Source: Marinifilum caeruleilacunae (GTDB lineage Bacteria > Bacteroidota > Bacteroidia > Bacteroidales > Marinifilaceae). Taken from it: a stretch of DNA of 64,000 bases. The position numbers and the translations under genes were made by a program. A model generated the notes under the pieces. That model saw only the letters and a program-made list of their open reading frames with translations, had not been told where the DNA came from and made no database searches. Positions 44,913-53,502 of this stretch are shown in pieces (positions within the stretch are counted from its first letter, which is position 1; the number at the start of each line of letters is the position of its first letter). The DNA lies in contig NZ_RZNH01000021.1 in NCBI RefSeq assembly GCF_013141825.1, forward strand, positions 1 to 64,000, given 5' to 3'.

Positions 44913-47681
44913 ATGGTACAATTCAAAAAAGTAATATTTAAACTTCATTTATGGCTCGGACTTGCTGCTGGTCTGGTGATTTTTTTAGTATGCCTAACCG
45001 GTGCGATATATACATTTCGTGCCCAAATAGAGAATGGTCTTAATTATAAAAATATTGCTGTGAACGAGGAGGGAACACCTCTTTCTTTAGACTCTATTCG
45101 TGCTGAATTTAAAAAGAATAATCTTACAATTAATCAAATTGTTGTTCACCCTAAATTAAATCGCAGCATTGAAGTTTTCTATACCTCAATAGATGGTTCA
45201 GAATCTGGAATGTATTACGTAAATCCATTTACCGGAGCTATAATTGGTAACAGAAACTCAGCATTAAGTCCTTTTTTTGAGTTTGTATTATCCTTACACA
45301 AAAGCTTGTTACTAAATAATATTGGGAAACGAATTGTAGGAGCAAGTGTTTTGATTTTCGTATTCATGCTCTTATCAGGTTTGGCATTATGGTTTCCTAA
45401 AAAACTGAGAAGTTTAAAAAGAAAACTGCGATTTAAAAGGAGTGAAGGCAAAGCACGTTTAACTCTTGATTTACACCAAGTAAACGGTTTCTACTCTTTT
45501 CTTGTGTTACTATTAATTGCCATAATGGGATTGTATATTACCTACCCATGGATGAAAAGTACATTAATAGTTGTTTTTGGTGGCAATCCGGTATTATCAC
45601 AGGCTTCTGATAAGCAAAGTGAAAAGATTAAAATGGAATTGGCCGCATCATTTGCTGAATCCTTAAAAAAAATCATAGATCAAAATAATGAGAAGCAGGT
45701 TGATGGTAATTATTCCCTTGATACAATCCTTTTAAGAGCGAATGAGGCTTTACCATACAAATCAATAACAAGAATACAATTACCTACTGCCGAGAATTCA
45801 TGGGTAAGTGTAAGAAAGAGTAATAGGAAAAACTTATTGAGGGCAATATTGATAGATGAATTGGATTTTAACCAAAAAGCTGAGTTGAAAAACAAAAATC
45901 TATTTAAGGATAAAAGCCTGGATCAAAAGTTTGTGGCATTGTCGCTACCCTTGCATACGGGAGAAATATTGGGATGGCCAAGTTTGGTTCTATATTTTCT
46001 TGTAAGTCTTATTGGTGCATCTTTACCTGTTACAGGCACTTTAATGTGGTACAGACGTATGAAAACTCAAACTCGATTCAATCGAGCGGGCATTATATCA
46101 GAAAGTTTAGAAAAGGATTATTCTCACATAAGTACACAAAAATGGTTAATTGCTTATGCAAGTAAGTCAGGTAATTCGAAATTAATTGCACTTGCACTAC
46201 AACAACAATTTAAAAAAACGGGCTTAAATGTAAAATGTAGTAATATTTCGCAGGTTGGATTAAATGAAATTAGGGACCTAAGCCATTTATTTGTTACGAT
46301 AAGTACAGATGGACAGGGAGTTGAGCCACCATCAGCAAGAAAATTGTTCAAAGAACTGCGGGATTCAAAAAACGGTACTTTAGATCAGTTACAATATTCA
46401 ATTTGTGCTTTGGGCGATTCTGCTTACGACGAGTTTTGTAAGGCTGGTAAGGATTTGGAATCTTTATTGCTTAAGAATAAATCAAAAACACTTGTAGAAA
46501 GAGTTGATTGTGATACCGATTTTTCAAAAGAATCAAGGAATTGGATAATTGAGTGCATTAATAAATCGCTTTGCCTGAAGGATATTCCTTTGGATGAATA
46601 TGGAACAGGTGATATTAATTTAAACTCCAAACAAATTCAGTTACTAAAAGTTAAGGAAATTTTTCAATTAACTAAAGGGAAAACTCAAAAGCCATGTTTT
46701 CATATTACACTAGAGTCCGATCATGATATTAGCTATATAAAACCTGGTGATTCAATAGAAATTCACCCTAACAATCCTAAATGGTTGGTTAATGATATTC
46801 TAGATCGTTTACATATCCGTAAATCGAAATTACTGTTTAAAAACTTAAGTGAAGATAAAGAGTTAACCAGGCTGTCCAAAAATACTTTACAGAGGTATTA
46901 CAATATATCCCATGATGAAAAATTAAATCAATTATTGAATAGTTCTTCTAAATTGATTAAATATCTGACAAAGGCTAATTTTTATGACTTATTGATGGAT
47001 TTTCCATATTTTTTAAGTTCGAAACAATTGTTGGCGATCTTACCTCCAAAGAAAGGAAGATTGTATTCTGTTGCATCGAGCACTGCTGTTTATCCCCGGC
47101 AAATTCATCTTACTGTGAAATCAATTCGCTATCAGTTTAAATCAAGAAAACACGAAGGAGTTGGATCTATAGAATTAACCGAAAATCTGCAAATTGGTGA
47201 AATTCTGAAATATAAACATTATCCTAATTTTGATTTTAGATTGCCAGAATCTCCAGATGTACCCCTTCTGATGATTGGTATTGGAACTGGAATAGCACCC
47301 TTTAGAGCCTTTATTCAAGAGTGCATGTGGAATAATTATAATAATAAAATTTGGCTAATTTGGGGAGATAAAAATAGAGAGTCTGATTACTTGTATAAGG
47401 ATGAACTAGAAGAATTAAAGAAGAACAATAGTCAAATAAGAATAGATTTGGCATTTTCACGTGATGGTGAATCAAAAACATACGTACAAGATATAATTCG
47501 ACAAAATCAGAAGGATTTTATTAGTTACTTAATCAATGGTGCTCATGTTTATGTTTGCGGATCAATTAAAATGGCTAATGACTTACGGGAAGTTGTAAAA
47601 AATAGTCTGTATATGAGTTCCAATTTAAAAATTAGCTATGAGAAACTGAATAAAACCAAATATCATGAAGATACTTATTAA
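44913..47681 (+). CDS. PepSY-TM flavodoxin-FAD/NAD reductase fusion (probable ferric-siderophore reductase)
   Basis: 922 aa. A PepSY-type membrane domain (about 1-385; TM segments near 13-33, 142-161, 195-212, 356-380) carries the conserved histidines H12, H129, H188 and H348. A flavodoxin domain follows (about 411-550, YASKSGNSKL, TDGQGVEPPSARKLF, ALGDSAYDEF). An FAD-binding domain contains RLYS at 716-719. The NAD(P)-binding domain (about 785-905) has GIGTG at 789-793 and a Cys-Gly in VYVCGS. The order resembles a CysJ-type flavoprotein fused to PepSY. It can pass electrons from NAD(P)H across the membrane to a periplasmic ferric complex. XusC is the PepSY part of the Xus system. Confidence 0.88.
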   Translation: MVQFKKVIFKLHLWLGLAAGLVIFLVCLTGAIYTFRAQIENGLNYKNIAVNEEGTPLSLDSIRAEFKKNNLTINQIVVHPKLNRSIEVFYTSIDGSESGMYYVNPFTGAIIGNRNSALSPFFEFVLSLHKSLLLNNIGKRIVGASVLIFVFMLLSGLALWFPKKLRSLKRKLRFKRSEGKARLTLDLHQVNGFYSFLVLLLIAIMGLYITYPWMKSTLIVVFGGNPVLSQASDKQSEKIKMELAASFAESLKKIIDQNNEKQVDGNYSLDTILLRANEALPYKSITRIQLPTAENSWVSVRKSNRKNLLRAILIDELDFNQKAELKNKNLFKDKSLDQKFVALSLPLHTGEILGWPSLVLYFLVSLIGASLPVTGTLMWYRRMKTQTRFNRAGIISESLEKDYSHISTQKWLIAYASKSGNSKLIALALQQQFKKTGLNVKCSNISQVGLNEIRDLSHLFVTISTDGQGVEPPSARKLFKELRDSKNGTLDQLQYSICALGDSAYDEFCKAGKDLESLLLKNKSKTLVERVDCDTDFSKESRNWIIECINKSLCLKDIPLDEYGTGDINLNSKQIQLLKVKEIFQLTKGKTQKPCFHITLESDHDISYIKPGDSIEIHPNNPKWLVNDILDRLHIRKSKLLFKNLSEDKELTRLSKNTLQRYYNISHDEKLNQLLNSSSKLIKYLTKANFYDLLMDFPYFLSSKQLLAILPPKKGRLYSVASSTAVYPRQIHLTVKSIRYQFKSRKHEGVGSIELTENLQIGEILKYKHYPNFDFRLPESPDVPLLMIGIGTGIAPFRAFIQECMWNNYNNKIWLIWGDKNRESDYLYKDELEELKKNNSQIRIDLAFSRDGESKTYVQDIIRQNQKDFISYLINGAHVYVCGSIKMANDLREVVKNSLYMSSNLKISYEKLNKTKYHEDTY

Positions 47682-48154
47682 AAGAGAATGAAAGAGGTTT
47701 TATTTGATTGAAATCAAGAATAAATACAATAATGCCAGATACTTGTGGTGAATTCCAAACTAATTTTATTGACAGCTGGAAGATCTCAGAAATATTCAAT
47801 TTAACATATGTACAACCACTTTTATTAAGTGGCAAAATTAAACTTTCTTATTGCACTATTAAAAATGCATTCTACTAATCACTCTCCTACCCAGATGATA
47901 CTGACTGGAAAGAAAATTTTTACATCTACTACTAATTATACTCAACTAAAGATTTGTAAACACTACATGAATTCACATGATGAATTTATTGAAATAATTA
48001 TCACTTAAGAATAATGCCCCTAAATTTAACTATCTAATATTCTTTACAATCTGGAGTATAATATAAAAGTGAATCGGCAATTATAACTTCCTGATGAGTA
48101 TTGATTCATTTCGTTAATCACCGATTACTTAAATCATGTATAGCTTCGACTTCA
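47682..48154. other. Gap between the two convergent island modules
   Basis: About 470 bp, AT-rich. A possible 48-aa ORF (47732-47878, plus) has no recognised motif. A weak hairpin CCACTT/AAGTGG (47816-47832) without a T-run lies inside it. No strong terminator seen. Confidence 0.4.
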
Positions 48155-48406
48155 TTATTCTTTTGTATCTTCTTTCAACTTCTGCTCCATTTCAGCAATA
48201 AGATCTTCAATATGTTCCTTAGTACTCACCAACTCTTCAATGTTCATATCATCAAAGCCTTTGTCGTTTGATTCTGGTATATTTATACCTTGGCTTCTTA
48301 AAAATTCATTAATTTGAGCCTTGTTTTTATTGTATAAGTAATAAGCTCCCAATGAAACACCAACCCCAATTAAAATTCCCGTTGTAAGATTTCCTTTGTT
48401 TTCCAT
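48155..48406 (-). CDS. Small single-TM protein of the HMA-like module
   Basis: 83 aa. One Gly-rich membrane segment (about 7-25, LTTGILIGVGVSLGAYYLY), a short linker and a C-terminal amphipathic, acidic helix (about 53-80, MNIEELVSTKEHIEDLIAEM). The layout resembles YtxH-like or PacL-like small membrane proteins that accompany some P-type ATPases; I infer a scaffold or partner role. Last gene of the module, 22 bp after the preceding stop. Confidence 0.75.
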   Translation of the reverse strand: MENKGNLTTGILIGVGVSLGAYYLYNKNKAQINEFLRSQGINIPESNDKGFDDMNIEELVSTKEHIEDLIAEMEQKLKEDTKE

Positions 48407-48428
48407 AGTTAATTGTTTTATTGTTTAG

Positions 48429-49256
48429 TTATTGATTAAAATGCAATACCATTCCGTTTATATTTTTTCCTACGCCTTCAATAAATTCATCATGCGAATT
48501 CATTAGGTCCTTAGAGCCATCGAACATAGTATTTCTAAACCCTCCTCTTGTTAAAGCAAAGCTTTTCGATAGCTGATGAAACAAATCAGCAACAGTTCCC
48601 CTGTTTGGTAATTTCGAAACATTCAGATGATAGTATATTTTTTTGTTCTCTTCCTTTTTTCTTGCTACTTCCAGCACTATTCCCTCATTGTCATTAGTTG
48701 AAAAATGTCTGCCAAATGTACTTACCCAAGTAAGGGCAGTAGGAATAAGTAATCGCTGATTACTTACCACAGAATTCACCAGCAAGCCTATTGAAAGTAC
48801 TTCAGGATCAACACTACCTTTTTTACGATAATCAAATTCAGCATGTTCAATTACAGCAGCTGCCGTAGTTACAGCACTGATCCAATTTGTTGCCTTTTTT
48901 AATATGAGATTTTTAGAAAAAAGATTTAATGTAACCGCCGTAACAATACATAAGCCAGAAAATATTCCTTTGGAAGTAATGAATTCACCCTTTCCTTTCT
49001 GAGTAATTTTCACAGGAATCATATTATTTTCCACCGAATAAGCCACAGCAACTCGAATAAGAATTTCGTTAGCTTTTACTACTTCATTATTAAAGAAGAC
49101 CAGAACATTCTGACTTAGCGGATTATAATCGAATGATTCTATTCCACTATGTTCCAATACCTGAGACTTTAGTTTCTTGAAATGCTTGATGGGTTTCGAA
49201 AAATTTATTCGCAACCTATTATTCAATCGATGTTTTATTTTTAATACCAACTCCAT
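48429..49256 (-). CDS. HMA-like domain + membrane hairpins, resembles the ATPase N-terminal half
   Basis: 275 aa from the ATG at 49256; the frame extends upstream to 49340 inside the ATPase gene. That ATG overlaps the ATPase stop (TAATG), so the two are translationally coupled. Residues about 1-75 form an HMA-like domain (KIKHRLNNRLRINF; LVFFNNEV), without CxxC and with the PGR core degenerate. Membrane segments follow (GIFSGLCIVTAVTLNLFSKN, WISAVTTAAAVIEHAEFDYRKKG, SIGLLVNSVV, LIPTALTWVSTFGRHFS). They match the spacing and pattern of TM A to TM2 of the neighbouring ATPase. No phosphorylation (DKTGT) or ATP-binding motif. Function unknown; a regulatory or dimer partner of the ATPase is my inference. 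Confidence 0.75.
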   Translation of the reverse strand: MELVLKIKHRLNNRLRINFSKPIKHFKKLKSQVLEHSGIESFDYNPLSQNVLVFFNNEVVKANEILIRVAVAYSVENNMIPVKITQKGKGEFITSKGIFSGLCIVTAVTLNLFSKNLILKKATNWISAVTTAAAVIEHAEFDYRKKGSVDPEVLSIGLLVNSVVSNQRLLIPTALTWVSTFGRHFSTNDNEGIVLEVARKKEENKKIYYHLNVSKLPNRGTVADLFHQLSKSFALTRGGFRNTMFDGSKDLMNSHDEFIEGVGKNINGMVLHFNQ

Positions 49257-51454
49257 TACCTTTCCATTTTGAAAAAAAACAATCTTAACGAATTTGAAAC
49301 CACAGCCACTGTGGTCATATTGTGCAGAAATGCACCCCAAAATACTGGTAAAAGTCCAGTAGCTCCCAGAACAAGACCCAAACTATTAATTCCTATCGAA
49401 GCAATAAAATTCTGTTGCACAGTTTGCATTGTTCTACGGGAAAGTTGAATTGCCGAAGGAATTGTTAATGGGTTATCACTTTGTATGGCAATATCGGCAG
49501 CTTCCATTGCAATATCTGTTCTCTTGCTTCCCAATGCAATACCAACATCAGCATAAGCCAACGCAGGTGCGTCATTTATACCATCTCCAATCATTACTAC
49601 TTTAGAGCCTTTAGACTGAAGATTTAAAGCAAAGCGGGCTTTATCTTCGGGCATTAATTCCGACTTGTACCGATCGAAAGTCATTTTACTGGCAACCACC
49701 TCCGCCTGCTGTTCCACATCTCCAGTCAAAAGGATAATATCATCAACTTCAAGGTTTCGTAAACGATTAATGGTTTTTTTCATATTCTCCCTAAGAGGAT
49801 CATTCAGTCCTATTAATCCGCATAGTTTATTTGATTTAGAGACATAGACTATGTTTTCCCCACGAAGCATCAATCTCGAAATAATGTCTTTAGCTGGTTC
49901 CAACAGAATTCCATTCTCCTTCATAAATTTAGCATTACCAACCCTCACAATACTTCGCCCAATTTTAGTTTTCACTCCCCTGCCTATTACAACCTCAATT
50001 TCATTGTGTTTCGGGATTTTTATTCCATTTAACTTCACTCGTTGCATAATTGCATGAGCCACAGGATGTGTTGATGTTTCCTCAGCTGCTGCTACTATCC
50101 CAAGCAAATCAGGAATATTTAACTTTTCATCAACAGGAATAATGGATTTTACTTCAGGATTCCCTTCTGTCAAGGTTCCGGTTTTATCAAATATGACTGT
50201 ATCAACTTCTGCAAGGGTCTCAAGGTAGTTGCTGCCTTTAATTAATACTTTATTTCTGGCACCGGTAGAAATTGCTGCTGTAAGCGCTGTTGCTGTTGAT
50301 AAACGTATACTACAAGAGTAATCGATCACCAACATATTTAGCGCACGCATTGGACTTTTAGTAACAGCATATACGATACCTCCCAGAATGAAATTTAATG
50401 GTATGAGGCTGCCAGAAAATTTATCGGCAACATTTTGCACCTGTGCCTTATTGTGAGAGGCCTCCTCAACCATATGAATTATTTTCGAAGCAGCAGTATC
50501 TTCCTGGGTTTGTTCGGCCATAATGGAAACAGTTCCGGTTTTTATTGTACTGCCTGCAAAAACATAGTCACCTTTTGACTTCTCTTTTGGCATATACTCC
50601 CCAGTAATCGAGGAATCATCAACTGTTGCACTTCCATTAATTACCTTCCCATCAACACTGATGATCTCACCCGAATGCACAACAATGGTATCTCCTTTAT
50701 GTATTTCTTCTTGTGGTGTTTTTATCAATGAGCCATCCTGTTCTAATTTCCATACGAATTTTTCTCCGGTAGCAAGCATTGCCCTTATAGCTTTTCTTGT
50801 TCGATTCATGCTATATGCAGTAAGCAATTCAGCTATATCAGAAAGCAAAATAATAGTTAATGAGGAGATCCCATTACCTGACAGAAGACTAGCAAGAATA
50901 GATACAGCGCTTAACGTATCTGCATTGGGTCTCTTATTATACCGTAGAGATTCATAGCCACTCTTAAAAACCGGTCGGGCCAAACTCAAACTAGTCAGTG
51001 CAGTAAAATTTGTAAGTCTTCCAAACATGGAACGAGCTGGAGTGGTATTTCGTTTAAAAAGCGCCCAAGCCAGTGCTGCCGATCCTACCAATACATTTCG
51101 GAACAATTCTTCCACAGGCTCTTCCTGCAATCGCCGTTCATTTACGGTAAGTCTCGATTTTTCTTTTCGTTCTCCCTTAAATGCAGGAATGGAAAATTGT
51201 GAAATAATATCTTCTACTTTACGCAAAACAATTTTCGAATCAAATTCATCAGAATAATATATCAACACATTACTTGTTATGGGAGAGATTTTAACCGATG
51301 AAATAAAATGAACGCTTAACAGTAACTCTTCTATGTCCTTCTTATGATCCGAAAGAAATTTCAATGCACGGCAATATATTCGCATACGACCATGTAACTG
51401 GTGTATAGGATTACATTGTAGTAAAGGTCTTTTATAGTTCTGCCTCAAATTCAT
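49256..51454 (-). CDS. P1B-type heavy-metal ATPase with S-C-S metal-site motif
   Basis: 732 aa. The N-terminal HMA-like domain (about 17-75, IHQLHGRMRIYC) has HxxxGRxR but no CxxC. All ATPase motifs are present: TGE at 284-286, DKTGT with phospho-acceptor D423, an HP motif in STHPVAHAI, and GDGINDAPALAYADVGIALG. The TM6 metal-site motif reads S380-C381-S382 (DYSCSIRLST) where P1B pumps usually have CPC, CPH or SPC. From memory, YSC-x-IRLS-type motifs occur in the CtpC group of Mn/Zn exporters; not checked. Transport of a transition metal is likely, metal unknown. Its start overlaps the preceding gene by 23 nt. Confidence 0.88.
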   Translation of the reverse strand: MNLRQNYKRPLLQCNPIHQLHGRMRIYCRALKFLSDHKKDIEELLLSVHFISSVKISPITSNVLIYYSDEFDSKIVLRKVEDIISQFSIPAFKGERKEKSRLTVNERRLQEEPVEELFRNVLVGSAALAWALFKRNTTPARSMFGRLTNFTALTSLSLARPVFKSGYESLRYNKRPNADTLSAVSILASLLSGNGISSLTIILLSDIAELLTAYSMNRTRKAIRAMLATGEKFVWKLEQDGSLIKTPQEEIHKGDTIVVHSGEIISVDGKVINGSATVDDSSITGEYMPKEKSKGDYVFAGSTIKTGTVSIMAEQTQEDTAASKIIHMVEEASHNKAQVQNVADKFSGSLIPLNFILGGIVYAVTKSPMRALNMLVIDYSCSIRLSTATALTAAISTGARNKVLIKGSNYLETLAEVDTVIFDKTGTLTEGNPEVKSIIPVDEKLNIPDLLGIVAAAEETSTHPVAHAIMQRVKLNGIKIPKHNEIEVVIGRGVKTKIGRSIVRVGNAKFMKENGILLEPAKDIISRLMLRGENIVYVSKSNKLCGLIGLNDPLRENMKKTINRLRNLEVDDIILLTGDVEQQAEVVASKMTFDRYKSELMPEDKARFALNLQSKGSKVVMIGDGINDAPALAYADVGIALGSKRTDIAMEAADIAIQSDNPLTIPSAIQLSRRTMQTVQQNFIASIGINSLGLVLGATGLLPVFWGAFLHNMTTVAVVSNSLRLFFFKMER

Positions 51455-51815
51455 AGCCTTCTTCCTTTAGCTCTTTGTACATTTCATCTACCTTATTAAT
51501 CGTCATCTTTTCCTCCTTCGTTACGATTTCATATAGCTTTTCTCTTACTCTGTTAAGAAATGTCAGAATATGTTTATCAGAGGTTACATCCTTGTCATAT
51601 AAAATCAATGCTTTTGACGAAATAAAATTCACATTTAGGGATTGAATGCCTTTTAATCGGTATCGTTGAAAGAAGCTTTCTATTTCCTGAGGTTCAATTT
51701 TGTTTTTTACGTATTTAAGAATTGGTATTTTAACCCTTAACCTTCCGGGAATACTGTGCACCAATTGAATCTTGGATAAATTAAATGCAGTTCTATATAA
51801 GAGATTTGTAGACAT
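51432..51815 (-). CDS. Single HMA-like (HMA_2-type) domain protein
   Basis: 127 aa. Core motif HSIPGRLRVKIP (about residue 21), then a beta-alpha-beta pattern (KGIQSLNVNFISSKALILYDKD) and an acidic C-terminal tail (KVDEMYKELKEEGYEFEAEL). No CxxC, so classic copper- or zinc-chaperone binding is unlikely. The gene overlaps the ATPase gene by 23 nt, which ties the two together. Confidence 0.8.
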   Translation of the reverse strand: MSTNLLYRTAFNLSKIQLVHSIPGRLRVKIPILKYVKNKIEPQEIESFFQRYRLKGIQSLNVNFISSKALILYDKDVTSDKHILTFLNRVREKLYEIVTKEEKMTINKVDEMYKELKEEGYEFEAEL

Positions 51816-51867
51816 TATTTACGATTTAAGTTATTTCCGGGAGTTAAATTTACAAGTCAAGCTTTTA

Positions 51868-52416
51868 TCACGGCTTTTGCAAGTTCATATACGCCCAATA
51901 CAAAAAATTCAATCCAGGTGGCATTAGGTTGCGCTTGACTATCATCGAATAAGCTCCAAAACCAATAAATGAAGTAGTTACCAAACTCCTTAAATCCATT
52001 ACTCCATTGGTATACTCATAAACACCAGTATTTAGTGATTTAAACAAATCCTTTAACTCCTTTGTTAGCATTGAATTTGGAGATTTTTCAATTGATTTTT
52101 CAAGCCCTAATAATTTAACCAGGACACCCGTTAAGGTTTCAACATCAATATGATCCTTATCAAACTCAATTAATACTTTTCCCGTAATAGGATTGGGCGT
52201 GATACCATTGATTTGTTCCGCCTTTTCTAATTGAGTTTTTAATTGTTTACATTTGTCAGGCTCATTTTTTAGTGTAGGAACTAAAAATCGAACACGGCCA
52301 GGTATTAGATGCATTATTTCAACTATGCCTTTAAATCCTTTAAATCCTTTCATACCTTTGTTCATTAAATTTCCTGCCAATAGCCTTGCTATCAGTAAAC
52401 CTGTTATGATGCGCAT
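51868..52416 (-). CDS. HMA-like domain protein with hydrophobic ends
   Basis: 182 aa. Hydrophobic N-terminus (MRIITGLLIARLLAGNL), then HMA-like motif HLIPGRVRFLVP (about residue 36) with NPITGKVLIEFDKD. The C-terminal half has hydrophobic stretches (about 145-180, LVTTSFIGFGAYSMIV, LNFLYWAYMNL) that could be membrane segments. No CxxC. 52 bp before the 127-aa gene on the same strand. Confidence 0.78.
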   Translation of the reverse strand: MRIITGLLIARLLAGNLMNKGMKGFKGFKGIVEIMHLIPGRVRFLVPTLKNEPDKCKQLKTQLEKAEQINGITPNPITGKVLIEFDKDHIDVETLTGVLVKLLGLEKSIEKSPNSMLTKELKDLFKSLNTGVYEYTNGVMDLRSLVTTSFIGFGAYSMIVKRNLMPPGLNFLYWAYMNLQKP

Positions 52417-52793
52417 AATGTATTAGATGATTCGTTTTCCCTCTTACTAGTAAGATAATGAAAATTACCATTTTTAGAAAATCTACGAACTGGAATTCAA
52501 AGCTTTAATTTGAATCAATATTGTTTTTTATGAACACTTATATTTTAGTTTTTATTCAAACAGGCTGTTTAAGAAATACCTTAAAAACTTGATTTTTTAT
52601 ATAAAAATCATGAATTAAGAATTTGGCAAATAAGATTTCTGAGGTGAGAAATAACAGATGTTCATTAACAGAAAAAAACGCTGTATTCGAGGATTACAAC
52701 GAAAAACTATGCATCGTTAAGTCGAACGATATGAAGAGCAAAAGTTAAGATAAGAGAATTTTTGTCCTCACATATATCTTATTTTATGAATCA
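52417..52793. other. Gene-free stretch within the HMA-like module
   Basis: About 380 bp without a supported gene. A short inverted repeat (ATCGTT/AACGAT, 52713-52730) is the only structure. Confidence 0.4.
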
Positions 52794-52881
52794 AGAGATA
52801 GACAAATTTCAAACGTTTTAAACATCATTTGATAAGTGTATAACCGAATTATTTATAGAGATTATAAATTTGTCTATCTCT
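52794..52881. repeat. 16-bp perfect inverted repeat with a 56-bp spacer
   Basis: AGAGATAGACAAATTT (52794-52809) and its perfect complement (52866-52881). It lies 20 bp after the stop of the 168-aa gene. No T-run follows, so not a standard terminator. A small MITE-like element or a long stem-loop are possible. Confidence 0.8.
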
Positions 52882-52900
52882 AAATTCTATGTATAAGTAT

Positions 52901-53407
52901 TTATGAAATTTGATTAGATCGACGTCCATTCCCTATCAATCCATTCACTGATTTTTGAAGAGGTTTTCTATTTAAACCCATATGTCCTAAAACGATGCCG
53001 GTAAAAGCTGTCCCAAAAGCTATGTGCCATTTCTTACTATCAAATGCCAAGGCCCCTAGTGTTCCTGCGAAACTAATAATCATACCAGGATTTACAATAC
53101 TTCTCACTTTGCTTTTGTTACTCTTGGAACGTTTTGTAGTGATATGATCCTGCTCTGGTGGGAAACAACTTTTCCATTGTTCTTTTAGCCTCATTTGCAT
53201 GTTTTTCATTGATTCATCATCCTTATACAAAATCAGAATTGATCCAATACAATCATTCAACCTCACTTCTTTAACATGCTCAATGGTTCGAATCCTATCC
53301 ATGAATAAGTCAGTCTTTTTACGATCCAAAAAAACTTTATTCACACAGCGAATACGCCCAGGTATATGACTAACCACATTCATAGTTCTATCTCCTCTTC
53401 CAATCAT
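52901..53407 (-). CDS. HMA-like domain protein with two TM segments
   Basis: 168 aa. HMA-like motif SHIPGRIRCV (about residue 13) and VRLNDCIGSILILYKDDE. A basic linker (TTKRSKSNKSKVRS) precedes two membrane segments (about 107-145, VNPGMIISFAGTLGALAF and WHIAFGTAFTGIVLGHMGL). No CxxC, so not a typical metallochaperone. The Met9 start (53383) is preceded by a GGAGATAG stretch and is equally plausible. First gene of the module, behind its promoter. Confidence 0.78.
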   Translation of the reverse strand: MIGRGDRTMNVVSHIPGRIRCVNKVFLDRKKTDLFMDRIRTIEHVKEVRLNDCIGSILILYKDDESMKNMQMRLKEQWKSCFPPEQDHITTKRSKSNKSKVRSIVNPGMIISFAGTLGALAFDSKKWHIAFGTAFTGIVLGHMGLNRKPLQKSVNGLIGNGRRSNQIS

Positions 53408-53470
53408 GATTCAATTGTCTTCTTTTATAGATGTCAAACATTTTGGAACTGTTGTCCCATTTAAATTCAG

Positions 53471-53502
53471 ACAAAAATATCTAAAAAGCTGAATCATACA
53501 AA
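53471..53502 (-). promoter_or_regulatory. Promoter of the HMA-like module
   Basis: On the minus strand TTTG (53502-53499), a 20-nt spacer and TATTTTTG (53478-53471), matching the Bacteroidota -33/-7 pattern, 64 bp before the first gene. Confidence 0.6.

Noticed and set aside
47732-47878. 48-aa ORF between the island modules
   Set aside because: No recognised motif, no promoter or conservation evidence; kept only as a note in the gap entry.
52794-52881. Inverted repeat as a standard terminator
   Set aside because: The 56-bp spacer and lack of a T-run do not fit intrinsic termination.
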